64,000 bases of DNA, taken from Arenibacter hampyeongensis (GTDB taxonomy: Bacteria; Bacteroidota; Bacteroidia; Flavobacteriales; Flavobacteriaceae). The stretch is from assembly GCF_002909255.1 (NCBI RefSeq), contig NZ_PIOB01000004.1, positions 248,001 to 312,000 on the forward strand. Reading direction: 5' to 3'. Of this stretch, positions 35,899 through 45,314 are shown piece by piece (the first letter of the stretch is position 1; the number at the start of each line of letters is the position of its first letter). The position numbers were made by a program, and so were the translations under genes. Below the pieces are notes generated by a model, which was not told the DNA's origin, searched no databases, and saw only the letters and a program-made list of their open reading frames with translations.

Positions 35899-36930
35899 AT
35901 GCGAAACTATTTGGTAATCCTTGTACCCTTCATTCTAAGCTCATGTTCCCAAAAGGAAGAAACGAGTATGTTTAATTCCGTGGAAGTGGAGACCATTTAC
36001 ACGGACTCTTTGAGTTTTAGGGCTATACAAATTATGGACAATGGCAATATGGCATTCGCGGCCAATAAGGGTGCTTTTGGATTGGTAGACCTAAAGACCA
36101 ATAAAGTACGGGTCAATACCCAAAAATATGATAGCATTCTACCTGAATTCCGGGCTGTTGCACAAAATGAATTGGATTTTTTTATGCTTTCGGTGGGTAA
36201 TCCGGCATTATTGTACAAGACAGGGGATAGCGGAGATATGGAATTGGTTTACAAAGAAGAGGACGATGAGGTATTCTATGATGCCATGGCCTTTTGGAAC
36301 AATCAGGAGGGTATTGCCATTGGAGATAGTATGAATGGGTGTCTTTCACTAATCATTAGTAGGGATGGGGGCAATACTTGGAATAAACTACCATGTTCTT
36401 CCTTGCCCAAATCGGAACCGGGAGAAGGAGCTTTTGCGGCAAGTAATACCAATATTAAATTGTTGGGCAATAAGGCTTGGATAGTTACTACGAACGGAAA
36501 TGTGTATTACTCTGAGGATAAAGGTTATAATTGGACGGTAATAAAAACCCCAATAGAAAGTTCGGAACCAACACAGGGTATTTACTCCATTGATTTTTAT
36601 GACGAAAATTTAGGTGTTGTCTTTGGTGGAGACTATACGAAACCGGAAAAAGATACTGCCAATAAGGCCATTACGACGGATGGTGGTAAAACATGGAAAC
36701 TGATTGCCAATGGAAAACTACCGGACTATAGAAGCTGTGTGCAATTCGTCCCAAATTCTAAAGGAAAATCCCTTATAGCCGTAGGATTTAATGGGGTTGC
36801 CTATTCCAATGATGCCGGAGAGACTTGGAAACAACTTTCTGATGAGTCTTTTTACACTTTGAGATTCCTTAATGATACCATTGCATATGCGGCAGGGAAA
36901 AATAGAATTGCAAAACTAATTTTTAATTAA
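35899..36930 (+). CDS. Ycf48/BNR-like beta-propeller lipoprotein
   Basis: From the ATG at 35899 the protein has 343 residues with a lipoprotein signal (VPFILSSC, Cys16). The body carries repeated sialidase-type Asp-box turns: SRDGGNTWNKL, SEDKGYNWTVI, TTDGGKTWKLI and SNDAGETWKQL. These are typical of Ycf48/photosystem-assembly-like or oxidoreductase-labelled propellers in Bacteroidota. No catalytic sialidase residues are evident. An in-frame TTG at 35881 would place six extra residues before the signal peptide and was rejected. Confidence 0.85.
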   Translation: MRNYLVILVPFILSSCSQKEETSMFNSVEVETIYTDSLSFRAIQIMDNGNMAFAANKGAFGLVDLKTNKVRVNTQKYDSILPEFRAVAQNELDFFMLSVGNPALLYKTGDSGDMELVYKEEDDEVFYDAMAFWNNQEGIAIGDSMNGCLSLIISRDGGNTWNKLPCSSLPKSEPGEGAFAASNTNIKLLGNKAWIVTTNGNVYYSEDKGYNWTVIKTPIESSEPTQGIYSIDFYDENLGVVFGGDYTKPEKDTANKAITTDGGKTWKLIANGKLPDYRSCVQFVPNSKGKSLIAVGFNGVAYSNDAGETWKQLSDESFYTLRFLNDTIAYAAGKNRIAKLIFN

Positions 36931-37006
36931 TCTCCTCATGGTATTAGTTGTTGGAACGCTAATTTTCACAACTAAGTGAGATTTGAATGCTCCGACAATT
37001 GCCCTT

Positions 37007-37025
37007 CCCGCACGGTTTATGCGGG
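37007..37025. repeat. G/C-rich hairpin in an intergenic gap
   Basis: CCCGCA (37007-37012) and TGCGGG (37020-37025) form a 6-bp G/C stem in otherwise AT-rich DNA between two convergent genes. There is no T-run, so it is not a standard intrinsic terminator; a REP-like unit is possible. Confidence 0.35.
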
Positions 37026-37113
37026 CGACGAAATGTTATCAGTAGTTTCCATCCTATGGCTCATGGGATTGCCCTGAGGCTATTGACTTTCAAAAGCCAT
37101 GAAACGGCAGAAT

Positions 37114-37566
37114 CTATTTGCCGCCTCTTCTCTGTCTGTATTGTTTTATCAATTGACGTTTGAATTCTTCCTCTGAACGCATCAATAAAATGGTCTTCTT
37201 TGCCGAAATGGTTTTGGATATTTTTTCGATATAGGACTTTTCCGCCTTGTGTTTTTCTACCTCCAACTCCTGCATGCGGCTAAGAAGTGCACTGGCCTTA
37301 GCGTCGGAAAGGGCATCCAAATTTTTTATTTCGGCACCTATTTCAAAGCGCTCTACTCTGAAAAAACCTTCTTTTATAGATTGATGCTCATTATATATGG
37401 GCCAAAAACTTTGGGCTTCTTTAGGAGTAAGCTCCAGTTTTTCAGTAATGAATGCTACTTTAAGGGATTTTATTTTTTCCCAATCCTGTTTTTCTTGAGA
37501 GCTTAGTGTTAAGGTAGCTGCAAGGAATAGGAGAGGGGCTAGTATTATTAGTTTTCTAATCATCAT
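37114..37566 (-). CDS. Secreted Spy/CpxP-like sensor protein of a sigma module
   Basis: This 150-residue protein has a signal peptide (about 1-23, LLFLAATLTLSSQ). Nearly all of the mature part is helical and charged, with an LTPKEAQSFWPIYNEH motif similar to the LTxxQ elements of Spy/CpxP periplasmic proteins. It overlaps the end of the putative anti-sigma gene by 8-11 bp (two adjacent ATG codons), so the two are translationally coupled. In this sigma/anti-sigma/third-gene arrangement it is probably a periplasmic stress sensor. That role is inferred. Confidence 0.8.
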   Translation of the reverse strand: MMIRKLIILAPLLFLAATLTLSSQEKQDWEKIKSLKVAFITEKLELTPKEAQSFWPIYNEHQSIKEGFFRVERFEIGAEIKNLDALSDAKASALLSRMQELEVEKHKAEKSYIEKISKTISAKKTILLMRSEEEFKRQLIKQYRQRRGGK

Positions 37567-38074
37567 TGTGTAAATTTAATTCTTCAAAATCTTCAATATG
37601 GGAATCCAGGTAATCTAAAATATTATCATTGTCAAGTCTGTTTTCCAGGATATCGTTGAGGTCCATTTCACTTATAGGTAATATTTCCGCCAAATCGTAG
37701 GAGGACACCTCCAGCTCATTAAATTCAAAATATTGCTCAATATCGGAATTGGCCAAATCAGAATATGATAGCGGTTTGTCGCTATTGAATTGGATTACGA
37801 TGAAAAGCAATAATACGGCTGCAACGGAGGCAACTGCATATAGGTGCTTTTTATAGGACTTGAGGGGGATTACTTTCGTCTCCACCGGTGAATTTTCCAG
37901 TTTTTGTAAAATTTGGGTGTTTAGATGATCAAAATAACCTTCAGGTACTTTAAATCCTTTACTTGAAGACATTGAAGTTTCCTCCTTGGAAATCTTGTCC
38001 ATAATATGGGCAGATAGGGTATCGAAATAACCATCCGGTACTTTAAAGCTGTTATTTTTATCTATTTTATTCAT
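37556..38074 (-). CDS. Putative membrane anti-sigma factor with internal repeat
   Basis: This 172-residue protein has two copies of a short motif in its cytosolic N-terminal half: FKVPDGYFDTLSAHIMDKI at about 10-28 and FKVPEGYFDHLNTQILQKL at about 41-59. A single membrane helix (about 78-96) is followed by an acidic periplasmic C-terminus. Location directly after an ECF sigma gene and one membrane segment fit an anti-sigma factor, but no zinc-type HxxxCxxC motif is present. The repeats are the likely sigma-binding or scaffold elements. Confidence 0.75.
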   Translation of the reverse strand: MNKIDKNNSFKVPDGYFDTLSAHIMDKISKEETSMSSSKGFKVPEGYFDHLNTQILQKLENSPVETKVIPLKSYKKHLYAVASVAAVLLLFIVIQFNSDKPLSYSDLANSDIEQYFEFNELEVSSYDLAEILPISEMDLNDILENRLDNDNILDYLDSHIEDFEELNLHNDD

Positions 38075-38107
38075 TTCAATAGTTTGACCTTGAACAATAT
38101 AAAAGGT

Positions 38108-38671
38108 TTAATTTTCTTTTAAAAAAGCTTCGATCTTTTTTGAAGCCAAATGATAGGAGGCTTTTAACCCTCCTACGGTGGTGTCTAAAATCTCCGAAAT
38201 TTCTTCATACTTCAATTCCTGAAAATACTTCATATTAAAGATTAATTTTTGCTTTTCAGGAAGTGAGGCAATGGCTAATTGCAATTTATATTGAATTTCA
38301 TCGCCTTCAAAATAGACATCCGCCCGTAAATCTTCAACCGCCTTATTTGCTATTTGCTCATTGCTGATCCTAAGTTTTTGTGATTTGGATTTCAAAAATG
38401 TCAGGGCCTCATTGGTTGCAATCCTATACATCCAAGAATACAATTTGCTGTCACCTTTAAAGCCATCTATATTGCGAAATACCTTAATAAAAGTATTTTG
38501 CAAGACATCATCGGTGTCGTCATGGTTTAAAACAATTCTTCTGATATGCCAATATAAACGTTCCTTGTAGGTGTTAACCAACACCTCAAAAGCTTTAGCC
38601 TGATGGTCTTTTTGTTTTAATTGTATTACTAAAGTTTCTTCCGCAATCAACATTTTGGACTTAAGTTCCAT
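38108..38671 (-). CDS. RNA polymerase ECF sigma factor
   Basis: This 187-residue sigma factor has region 2 at about 25-100 (NHDDTDDVLQNTFIKVFRNI; YSWMYRIATNEALTFLK) and region 4 at about 125-180 (LPEKQKLIFNMKYFQELKYE; ISEILDTTVGGLKASYHLA). It is unrelated in detail to the pair at the window's left end. It is the first gene of a three-gene envelope-stress-like module. A second possible start lies at codon 7. Confidence 0.93.
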   Translation of the reverse strand: MELKSKMLIAEETLVIQLKQKDHQAKAFEVLVNTYKERLYWHIRRIVLNHDDTDDVLQNTFIKVFRNIDGFKGDSKLYSWMYRIATNEALTFLKSKSQKLRISNEQIANKAVEDLRADVYFEGDEIQYKLQLAIASLPEKQKLIFNMKYFQELKYEEISEILDTTVGGLKASYHLASKKIEAFLKEN

Positions 38672-38904
38672 TATAGGACTATAAAAATTATAAAAGGTTT
38701 ATTACCAACTACATTAATTCTTTCATTTTGATATCTAAGGTAATCAAGATCAATGACTATTCTATTTTCTTATTTAATACTATTTATTGATAATTATCTT
38801 CAATTTTAACTATTTTTGGAGTTATTCCTTGTCAATAGAGACTAATGGAGCACTAATTAATTCGAGAATGTAATAAATTATAATCCTTAAAATTAATGTA
38901 ATAG

Positions 38905-39570
38905 GTGATATTCAACTTACATTATAGCTGGAATAGACTTATGTCCGATGAGTTTAACAAACCATATTTTAAATCCTTGATCAGTTTCATTGAAGAGGAA
39001 TATAAGGGGCAGACTTGTTACCCTGGCGAAATCGATATTTTTGCAGCTTTAGACCATTGTCACTTTATGGATACCAAAGTGGTTGTACTTGGGCAGGATC
39101 CATATCACGGTCCTGGGCAGGCCAACGGACTTTGTTTTTCGGTTAATGAAGGTGTGGCACACCCGCCTTCTTTGGTCAATATTTTTAAAGAAATGGAAAT
39201 GGACCTGGGAATCCCATATCCTAACAGTGGTAATTTGGAGCCTTGGGCGGACCAAGGGGTTTTATTGCTTAATGCTACCCTGACCGTTCGGGCGCATGAA
39301 GCTGGTAGTCACCAAAACAAAGGGTGGGAGGTTTTTACAGACAAGCTGATCCAGAATTTATCGGAAGAAAAAGAGGGCCTGATATTTCTGTTATGGGGCG
39401 GTTTTGCAAAGAAAAAGGCTAAATTAATAAATGCCAAAAAGCATTATATTTTAACTTCCGGACATCCTTCCCCATTGAGCGCAAACAGGGGGTATTGGTT
39501 CGGCAACAAGCATTTTAGTAAAACGAATAAAATATTATTGGAAAATAAAAAACGCCCAATTAACTGGTAA
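38905..39570 (+). CDS. ung: Uracil-DNA glycosylase
   Basis: This 221-residue family 1 UDG removes uracil from DNA. The water-activating Asp lies in VVLGQDPYHGPGQANGLCFS (about 60-79), the Ser/Pro motif is AHPPSLVNI and the DNA-intercalation/His motif is SGHPSPLSANRG. The start is GTG at 38905, because a TAG precedes it directly and the family-typical SW residues (YSWNRLMSDEF) fall before the first ATG at 38941. Use of GTG is the only oddity. Confidence 0.95.
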   Translation: MIFNLHYSWNRLMSDEFNKPYFKSLISFIEEEYKGQTCYPGEIDIFAALDHCHFMDTKVVVLGQDPYHGPGQANGLCFSVNEGVAHPPSLVNIFKEMEMDLGIPYPNSGNLEPWADQGVLLLNATLTVRAHEAGSHQNKGWEVFTDKLIQNLSEEKEGLIFLLWGGFAKKKAKLINAKKHYILTSGHPSPLSANRGYWFGNKHFSKTNKILLENKKRPINW

Positions 39571-39794
39571 TCCGCGTTTTGAAAACTGATTTTTAAATAA
39601 AACCGTTTGGTATACAAGGGTCAACGGCTACAAAATGTCTAATTTCTTAATACGATGTAACAATATTATATTTATATGATTTTTTTATTCAAAAGTGTAC
39701 ATGTACTGTTAACTAAATCTATATTTGTACTTTTTGTTAAATCGATTTCAAATAATTTAAAAAAGCACTTTTGATTTTAAACATTAAAAAGTTA

Positions 39795-40211
39795 ATGAAT
39801 TCTACTAGATTAAAATGGGTGTTATTGGTTGACGACGACGGAACGACCAATATGCTAAATAAACTTTTTTTAAAAAAACTTATTCCGGATCTGGAAATAG
39901 ATTCAGTTACGGACGGACATAGAGCCTTAGATTACATAGAGAAAAATATTAGTGATATAGACCAAGGAAGTTTCCTATTGATACTGGACATTGAAATGCC
40001 AGTTATGAATGGTTGGCAATTTTTGGAGGCTTTCAATATCCTTTTTAGAGAGGAAGAAAAAGAAAAGATAGTTATAGCTGTATTAACTGCCAATGGATGT
40101 GAAGAAGTAACCTACAGGGCTTTGTCAAATCCCCAAGTAAAAGAGTGCCTTCACAAGCCTTTGTCCGATATAAACTTTAGAAGCATAATTCAGTCCTATT
40201 TCCACAATTAA
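39795..40211 (+). CDS. CheY-like single-domain response regulator
   Basis: From the ATG at 39795 the protein has 138 residues comprising only a receiver domain: acidic pocket LVDDD (11-15), phosphoacceptor Asp65 in ILDIEMPVMNG, Thr at AVLTANG and Lys in CLHKPLSD. No output domain is attached and no kinase is adjacent, so the partner is elsewhere. An in-frame TTG at 39771 is unnecessary. TATATTTG at 39720-39727 resembles a TAnnTTTG -7 box and the palindrome GTACATGTAC lies at 39697-39706. Confidence 0.9.
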   Translation: MNSTRLKWVLLVDDDGTTNMLNKLFLKKLIPDLEIDSVTDGHRALDYIEKNISDIDQGSFLLILDIEMPVMNGWQFLEAFNILFREEEKEKIVIAVLTANGCEEVTYRALSNPQVKECLHKPLSDINFRSIIQSYFHN

Positions 40212-40254
40212 AAGTTAGCTAGGATGTAAAGTTAAAAATCCTAACTCCCTTTAA

Positions 40255-41106
40255 TTATGAATGGAATATTATCTCAGTACAGGGAACTATCCTATCAATG
40301 AGTTTTAAGTCCAACAAGGTATTTTGTACCAATTCCAAATTGTGCTGACCAATATTCTTTTGTCCCCATTCGGTTAGGGACAGCCAATGTTGTATATCAT
40401 CCAACTTCTGGTTGTAGGTATTGGCCAAAGTACGGTCTATGCTGGGTATTCGTTTGAAATCGGAAGTATATACATTAATTATCTCTAGAATATGTGCCAA
40501 GGTGCCAGAATTTTCCGCTATAAATTTATCGGTCGCGGCAATTACAAAACAAGGCCATGGCGTAGGACAATCCGAAATTCTTCTAAATATGCCTTGGTCC
40601 ACCAACGGTTTTGTGGTGAATCTTTCCCACATAAAATAATCTGACTTACCTTCTGTTAAAGAAGCCACCGCACCATCCAGGTTATTGATCACCTCAAATT
40701 TTAGATCTTTGGTATCCCAACCCTGGTTTTGGGCATTTACGTAAGCCATTAAATGACTACCACTCCCAAATCTACTTATGGCTACGGATTTATTTCTTAA
40801 ATCTTTTAAAGTGCTGTAGCTACTTTTTTCAGCTACGTGGATGCCCCATAAGAGGGGAGTAGCTATGTATTCCTGTACTATTTTCGAAAGATTGCCCTCG
40901 GTAATACTTTTTACGATCCCTTCGGTCAGGATAATGGCCAAATCGGTTTCATTGTCCTTTAATAATTGTGCCATTTTACCGGTTCCTTCCGGAATATCTT
41001 TCCATTGCAAGTTTATGCCCCTATCTTCGAAAGCTCCTTCTTCGATTGCCAGCTGCCAAGGAAAATTAAAGTGTTCGGGAACACCAATAATATTTACATT
41101 TTTCAA
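40255..41106 (-). CDS. Periplasmic-binding-protein-like (NMT1/SBP type II fold) protein
   Basis: This 283-residue protein has the two-lobed solute-binding look of NMT1/ThiY-like or menaquinone-pathway proteins (IIGVPEHFNFPWQLAIEEGA, ending in paired lobes), but no signal peptide, so it is probably cytosolic. The start must be TTG at 41104-41106, as no in-frame ATG or GTG precedes it before a stop and IIGVPEHF is at the family's normal N-terminus. No ABC permease is adjacent. Its ligand is unknown. Confidence 0.75.
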   Translation of the reverse strand: MKNVNIIGVPEHFNFPWQLAIEEGAFEDRGINLQWKDIPEGTGKMAQLLKDNETDLAIILTEGIVKSITEGNLSKIVQEYIATPLLWGIHVAEKSSYSTLKDLRNKSVAISRFGSGSHLMAYVNAQNQGWDTKDLKFEVINNLDGAVASLTEGKSDYFMWERFTTKPLVDQGIFRRISDCPTPWPCFVIAATDKFIAENSGTLAHILEIINVYTSDFKRIPSIDRTLANTYNQKLDDIQHWLSLTEWGQKNIGQHNLELVQNTLLDLKLIDRIVPCTEIIFHS

Positions 41107-41236
41107 ATCAACAATTTTTAGAGTTGGTCAACATCATTTCTTAGTGTTATTCCTCAATTCACCTTATATCTAATATTGCAAATCACACATCGTAAAGATT
41201 CCATAATCAATAATTTAAGTGATGTCAAACTTTAAA

Positions 41237-42106
41237 TTATTCCACTATTTTGTTCATTGCATAATTAATTAATTCGTCCATTGCCGAATCCGGTCTTAAG
41301 GAAAACTTACCATTGGACCTGTTTGCAACAATACAGTTCAAGGAAACGGCCCTATGTCCCAATAGTTTTGCCAAACCGTAAATACCAGAGGTTTCCATTT
41401 CCAAATTGGTGATACGCATATCGTCATAATTAAAACTGGCCAATTTGGCATTCATATTTTCATCTTCCAGTTTTAGGCGTAAAATACGGCCTTGTGGCCC
41501 ATAAAAGCCAACATTTGTAGCGGTAATTCCCAGACGGATTTTATCAGAAATAAATCTTTCTGCCAAGGATTTGTCATAGGTAACCACATAAGGTGTGGAC
41601 TTATCCTTAAGCCAATTGGTATGCTTTAAAAATGCTAGTTGTATCTGTGGATTTTGAATATGGGAACTGTCATAGAAATGCAATAGACTATCCAATCCAA
41701 TAGCGTACTCGCTCATCAGAAAAGAGTTTAAGGGAATATCTGGTTGTATGGCCCCGGAAGTGCCGATTCGGATAATATCCAATTGCCTTTTGACCCTTTT
41801 AATAGTCCTAGTCTCAAAATCTATGTTTGCCAAGGCATCCAACTCATTCAGCACAATATCTATATTGTCAGTCCCAATCCCAGTAGAAATAACGGTAATT
41901 CGTTTTTGGTTTAACCATCCGGTATGGGTAAGGAATTCACGCTTTCCTTTTTTTACGTCGATCTTATCAAAATATTGGGAAACGCGTTCTACCCTATCGG
42001 GGTCGCCAACTGTGATTACGGTATCTGCTAGATCCTGGGGTAAAATATTAAGGTGGTAAACGCTTTTGTCAGCGTTAATAATTAGCTCTGAAGAACCAAA
42101 TCTCAT
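41237..42106 (-). CDS. Nucleoside phosphorylase (uridine phosphorylase-like)
   Basis: This 289-residue PNP/UDP-family enzyme shows the phosphate-site start TVGDPDRVERVSQYFD, the strand ISTGIGTDNIDIVLNELDAL (GxG active-site loop), RIGTSGAIQPDIP and the nucleoside motif NLEMETSGIYGLAKLLGH near residue 230. The role is salvage of nucleosides to base plus ribose-1-phosphate. It follows the DUF1835 gene with a 1-bp gap, so the two are likely coupled. Confidence 0.9.
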   Translation of the reverse strand: MRFGSSELIINADKSVYHLNILPQDLADTVITVGDPDRVERVSQYFDKIDVKKGKREFLTHTGWLNQKRITVISTGIGTDNIDIVLNELDALANIDFETRTIKRVKRQLDIIRIGTSGAIQPDIPLNSFLMSEYAIGLDSLLHFYDSSHIQNPQIQLAFLKHTNWLKDKSTPYVVTYDKSLAERFISDKIRLGITATNVGFYGPQGRILRLKLEDENMNAKLASFNYDDMRITNLEMETSGIYGLAKLLGHRAVSLNCIVANRSNGKFSLRPDSAMDELINYAMNKIVE

Positions 42107-42107
42107 T

Positions 42108-43040
42108 TTATAATTTTAATATGCGTTCCGTTTCAGAGTTATAAAGGAAATTATATTTTAACGCACCACCCAAATAAGCATCATTTTCCTGGATACAGGA
42201 ATAATAGCTGGTTTTCCCTTCCAAAATCTCCATACCCTTTTTTGAAAGTTTAACTGGGTTGAAATTGGTAAAAAGTGGCTTTAATTTTGTTATCACCCGC
42301 TCATATTGGGTATCGCCAAAACCATATCGGCCTTGATTTTTTAGAACCGTATTCAGTAATTCGAGCTTGGTTTTAGGCTTGGCGCTACGGGCCAATCGCA
42401 AAATATTATTCTCAACTTCATTGAGTCCATTTCTAATGGTTGGAAATCTCAACAAATGGGCTTCGATTGCCCCAGAAAGGTGGGAAAATTGAAAACTGTC
42501 GAAGTCCTTTAAATTTTCCAATCTAATAGGGTTGTCACTGCAATACAATTGCCAAACATAATCGGCGTATTCTATATCGTCCTGCGTTAAAAGGGTACGA
42601 TTGGTGTAAAATTTGTGCAATTGTTCATCTGCCAATTCCCCTAACCCAAATAGATTGTCCAAATTATCATCCTCGTTACCGGATACCAAGGAAATTTCGG
42701 CATAAGGCCTATGTGTTTTTAGCCAACTTATAACGGCCAACATATTTATTTGGTCAAATAGATCGTAATCGAACCACAGAACAATACTGTCTTCCTTTTT
42801 GTGATTACATAGGCTACGGTATTCTTTTAAGGTCTTATCAATGAACCAAGACTTGGATACTTTATAGTTTTTATTTAAAAATTCAAACCTCGTTTTCCAA
42901 AATGATTCGCTCCCCACATTAGTCTCCGTCTTTCCTTCGCACAGCATTTCTCGCCATGTAATAATTTCCCCGTCCAATTTCAGGGCTCTTAATTTTTGGG
43001 TGAACATGTCGCCGTTCGTAATGTGTAATTGGGAACTCAT
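42108..43040 (-). CDS. DUF1835 domain-containing protein
   Basis: This 310-residue protein has the DUF1835 N-terminus (LHITNGDMFTQKLRALKLDGEIITWREMLCEG) and a C-terminal DUF3658-like part with acidic helices. The family is widespread in Bacteroidota and Firmicutes and its function is unknown. It has no signal peptide and is coupled to the nucleoside phosphorylase. Confidence 0.88.
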   Translation of the reverse strand: MSSQLHITNGDMFTQKLRALKLDGEIITWREMLCEGKTETNVGSESFWKTRFEFLNKNYKVSKSWFIDKTLKEYRSLCNHKKEDSIVLWFDYDLFDQINMLAVISWLKTHRPYAEISLVSGNEDDNLDNLFGLGELADEQLHKFYTNRTLLTQDDIEYADYVWQLYCSDNPIRLENLKDFDSFQFSHLSGAIEAHLLRFPTIRNGLNEVENNILRLARSAKPKTKLELLNTVLKNQGRYGFGDTQYERVITKLKPLFTNFNPVKLSKKGMEILEGKTSYYSCIQENDAYLGGALKYNFLYNSETERILKL

Positions 43041-43113
43041 TGTAGTGGTGGTTTAGGTTGTGGCTAATAAATGTAGTGTTTTATCTTAAAATCAAAAAAT
43101 AATTAACAAAAAT

Positions 43114-43443
43114 CTAACCTCCAACGCGTTTTACCTTAAATCCTTTTTCTTGCAATAGTTTCATTATTTTATCCCTATAATCGCCTTGTATGATAATGGA
43201 ATCGTCTTTGAAGCTTCCACCTACACTAAGCTTTGTCTTCAGTTCCTTGGCTAATTTTTTAAAATCCTCATCGGCTCCCGTGTATCCCTCTAAAATGGTA
43301 ATGGGTTTTCCCTTCCTTTTTTCATACTTGCATATAATAGGGGCCTCCTGTAGCCAAATATTATTTTCTATACTTTTTTTTTGGTCATCTTCCGATGGCG
43401 TGTGGTCCGGAAATAGATTCTTTAATTGATCTTTTAAGTCCAT
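43114..43443 (-). CDS. SUI1/YciH-like translation initiation factor
   Basis: This 109-residue protein has a SUI1 domain at about 38-108: KRKGKPITILEGYTGADEDF, a loop of basic residues and GGSFKDDSIIIQGDYRDKIMKLLQEKGFK. Bacterial YciH-type proteins resemble eukaryotic eIF1 and influence initiation fidelity. It is complete. It is upstream of the DUF1835 gene with a 73-bp gap and probably independently transcribed. Confidence 0.92.
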   Translation of the reverse strand: MDLKDQLKNLFPDHTPSEDDQKKSIENNIWLQEAPIICKYEKRKGKPITILEGYTGADEDFKKLAKELKTKLSVGGSFKDDSIIIQGDYRDKIMKLLQEKGFKVKRVGG

Positions 43444-43553
43444 TGTAAGTTTTAAATATTATACTAAAATAGTATTACAGGCCAAAAATAAAAACCCATT
43501 CTTTTCCAAACGTCAATTTGTAGGAATGGGTTGTTATCCAGTAATTGCACAAT

Positions 43554-44159
43554 TTATTCCATTGGAAAATCCTCGTCATCCATTACTTCTTCCATTTGTT
43601 TTATATGTCTTTCCGTATGGCCTGACATAAAAAGAAGAATTTGATAGGCATCAACCGTACCAAACGGCAGCTGTTGATAGCGATTTCGCAGATCATCCTG
43701 GGTACTTTTTACATAATCTATATGTTCCCTTCTTTTGGATTTGAATTCTGCGACTGTTTCTTCAAAACTACCGTATTTTCCTGATGGTTCAAAAGCCTCT
43801 CCCGTTTTTACTTTATTACTACGATCTTCTATCATGGCAATTAATTGCTCATCGGAGACTTTTACTTCAGAGCGTTTGGATGGATCCGCTTCATTTGCCA
43901 AAGTGGCTTGAAGCATACCAAAGATCATGTTTTCGGAGATTGCGATATGTTCTGCACATTCTGCAATGGACCAGGAGTCATCGGTTATTTTGTAGTTGAG
44001 CTGCGCCTCACTCAGTCCATCCACTGTATTTAAAAAATGATCATGGGACTTTGTCATTTCTTTAACGGCAAATTCCCTCTCCGCATCTGTAAGGGTAGAT
44101 TTAACTACACCAAATGCTAAAACTGTCAATACTACAATTGGCAAAATTAATTTTTTCAT
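43554..44159 (-). CDS. Secreted DinB-like four-helix protein
   Basis: From the ATG at 44157-44159 the protein has 201 residues and a signal peptide (KKLILPIVVLTVLAFGVVKS). The mature part has the DinB/YfiT fold motif: SIAECAEHIAISE with a His near 68 and SGHTERHIKQMEEV with two further His near its end, a likely metal-binding triad. Its substrate is unknown. A preceding in-frame GTG at 44168 would add three residues. The gene stands alone. Confidence 0.83.
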   Translation of the reverse strand: MKKLILPIVVLTVLAFGVVKSTLTDAEREFAVKEMTKSHDHFLNTVDGLSEAQLNYKITDDSWSIAECAEHIAISENMIFGMLQATLANEADPSKRSEVKVSDEQLIAMIEDRSNKVKTGEAFEPSGKYGSFEETVAEFKSKRREHIDYVKSTQDDLRNRYQQLPFGTVDAYQILLFMSGHTERHIKQMEEVMDDEDFPME

Positions 44160-44235
44160 AGTGTCCACGTTTAAATGTTAATACTCAAGCTTGTGTACTT
44201 CCTTAGGCAATAATAAAGCAAGGCTTAACCTTAAT

Positions 44236-45186
44236 CTATTTCTTTATTAAGCCTAGGTCAATCAGTCGTTCATGTAAAAAATCCCCTGCAGAAATATCCT
44301 CAAATTGTTTTGGATGTGCTTCATCCACACAATTCTCCAAACAATTTAATGGCATTTCGCTAATGGGGTGCATAAAAAAGGGCACGGAATATCTGGAGGT
44401 GCCCCATAACTCCTTGGGAGGATTAACCACCTGGTGTATGGTGGATTTTAATTTATTGTTGGTTAAACGGGATAGCATATCGCCTACATTGATCATCAAT
44501 TGATCTGGTCTGGCTATGGCATCTATCCATTCACCTTCGTGATTTTTCACCTGAAGGCCCTTTCCGTGGGCTCCCATTAAAAGGGTAATTAAGTTAATAT
44601 CGCCATGGGCCGCAGCTCTTACAGCATTTTTTGGTTCCTGCTTGATTGGTGGGTAGTGTATAGGCCTTAAAATGGAGTTGCCATTTTTAATATATTCATC
44701 AAAATAAGTTTCATCAAGGTCCAAATGCAGGGCCAGCGCACGTAAAACATATTTCGCCGTTTTTTCCAACATTTTATAGGTTTTCTTACCAGTCTCATCA
44801 AAATGGTCCAATTCCTTGACCATTACATTGGCCGGATATTCCTTTTCCAATTTAGGATTGTTCTCTACATATTGGCCAAAATGCCAAAATTCCTTTAGAT
44901 CGCCTTCCTTTCTTCCTTTGGCATGTTCCTTTCCAAATGAAGTGTACCCCCTTTGCCCGCCAATGCCGGGAATTTCATATTTGTCCTTGACTTCCTGTGG
45001 AAGATTAAAGAAATTCTTTATTTCGGCATATAGATCCTCGACCAATTTTTCGGACAAAAAATGACCGCTCAAAGCCACGAAGCCAATGTCCTCAAAGGCC
45101 TTGCCTAATTCCTTTATAAATTTTTCTTTTCTTTTTTCATCGCCGGATATGAAATCTTCAAGATTTACACTGGGTATTGCGCTCAT
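44236..45186 (-). CDS. 2-oxoglutarate/Fe(II) oxygenase, isopenicillin-N-synthase family
   Basis: This 316-residue protein has the double-stranded beta-helix iron motif: AAHGDINLITLL (His-x-Asp, about 194-205), distal His in TIHQVVNP (about 254) and the 2OG-binding RYSVPFF (Arg-x-Ser). The N-terminal DIOX_N part is present. The substrate is unknown. The ATG at 45184-45186 is preferred over an in-frame TTG at 45189. CAAAGTTA at 45208-45215 reads TAACTTTG on the - strand and could be its -7 box. Confidence 0.87.
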   Translation of the reverse strand: MSAIPSVNLEDFISGDEKRKEKFIKELGKAFEDIGFVALSGHFLSEKLVEDLYAEIKNFFNLPQEVKDKYEIPGIGGQRGYTSFGKEHAKGRKEGDLKEFWHFGQYVENNPKLEKEYPANVMVKELDHFDETGKKTYKMLEKTAKYVLRALALHLDLDETYFDEYIKNGNSILRPIHYPPIKQEPKNAVRAAAHGDINLITLLMGAHGKGLQVKNHEGEWIDAIARPDQLMINVGDMLSRLTNNKLKSTIHQVVNPPKELWGTSRYSVPFFMHPISEMPLNCLENCVDEAHPKQFEDISAGDFLHERLIDLGLIKK

Positions 45187-45314
45187 CAACCTTATTTTTT
45201 ATTACATCAAAGTTAATAAATATATAGGCAATCTTCTTGAAAAAATATTCGACTTTGTTTTTCCGATTTGTTACATTTATAAAATAATATAGATAAAAAG
45301 TATAAAAACCTAAC

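Noticed and set aside
37007..37025. Intrinsic terminator
   Set aside because: A short G/C hairpin is present but no T-run follows on either strand.
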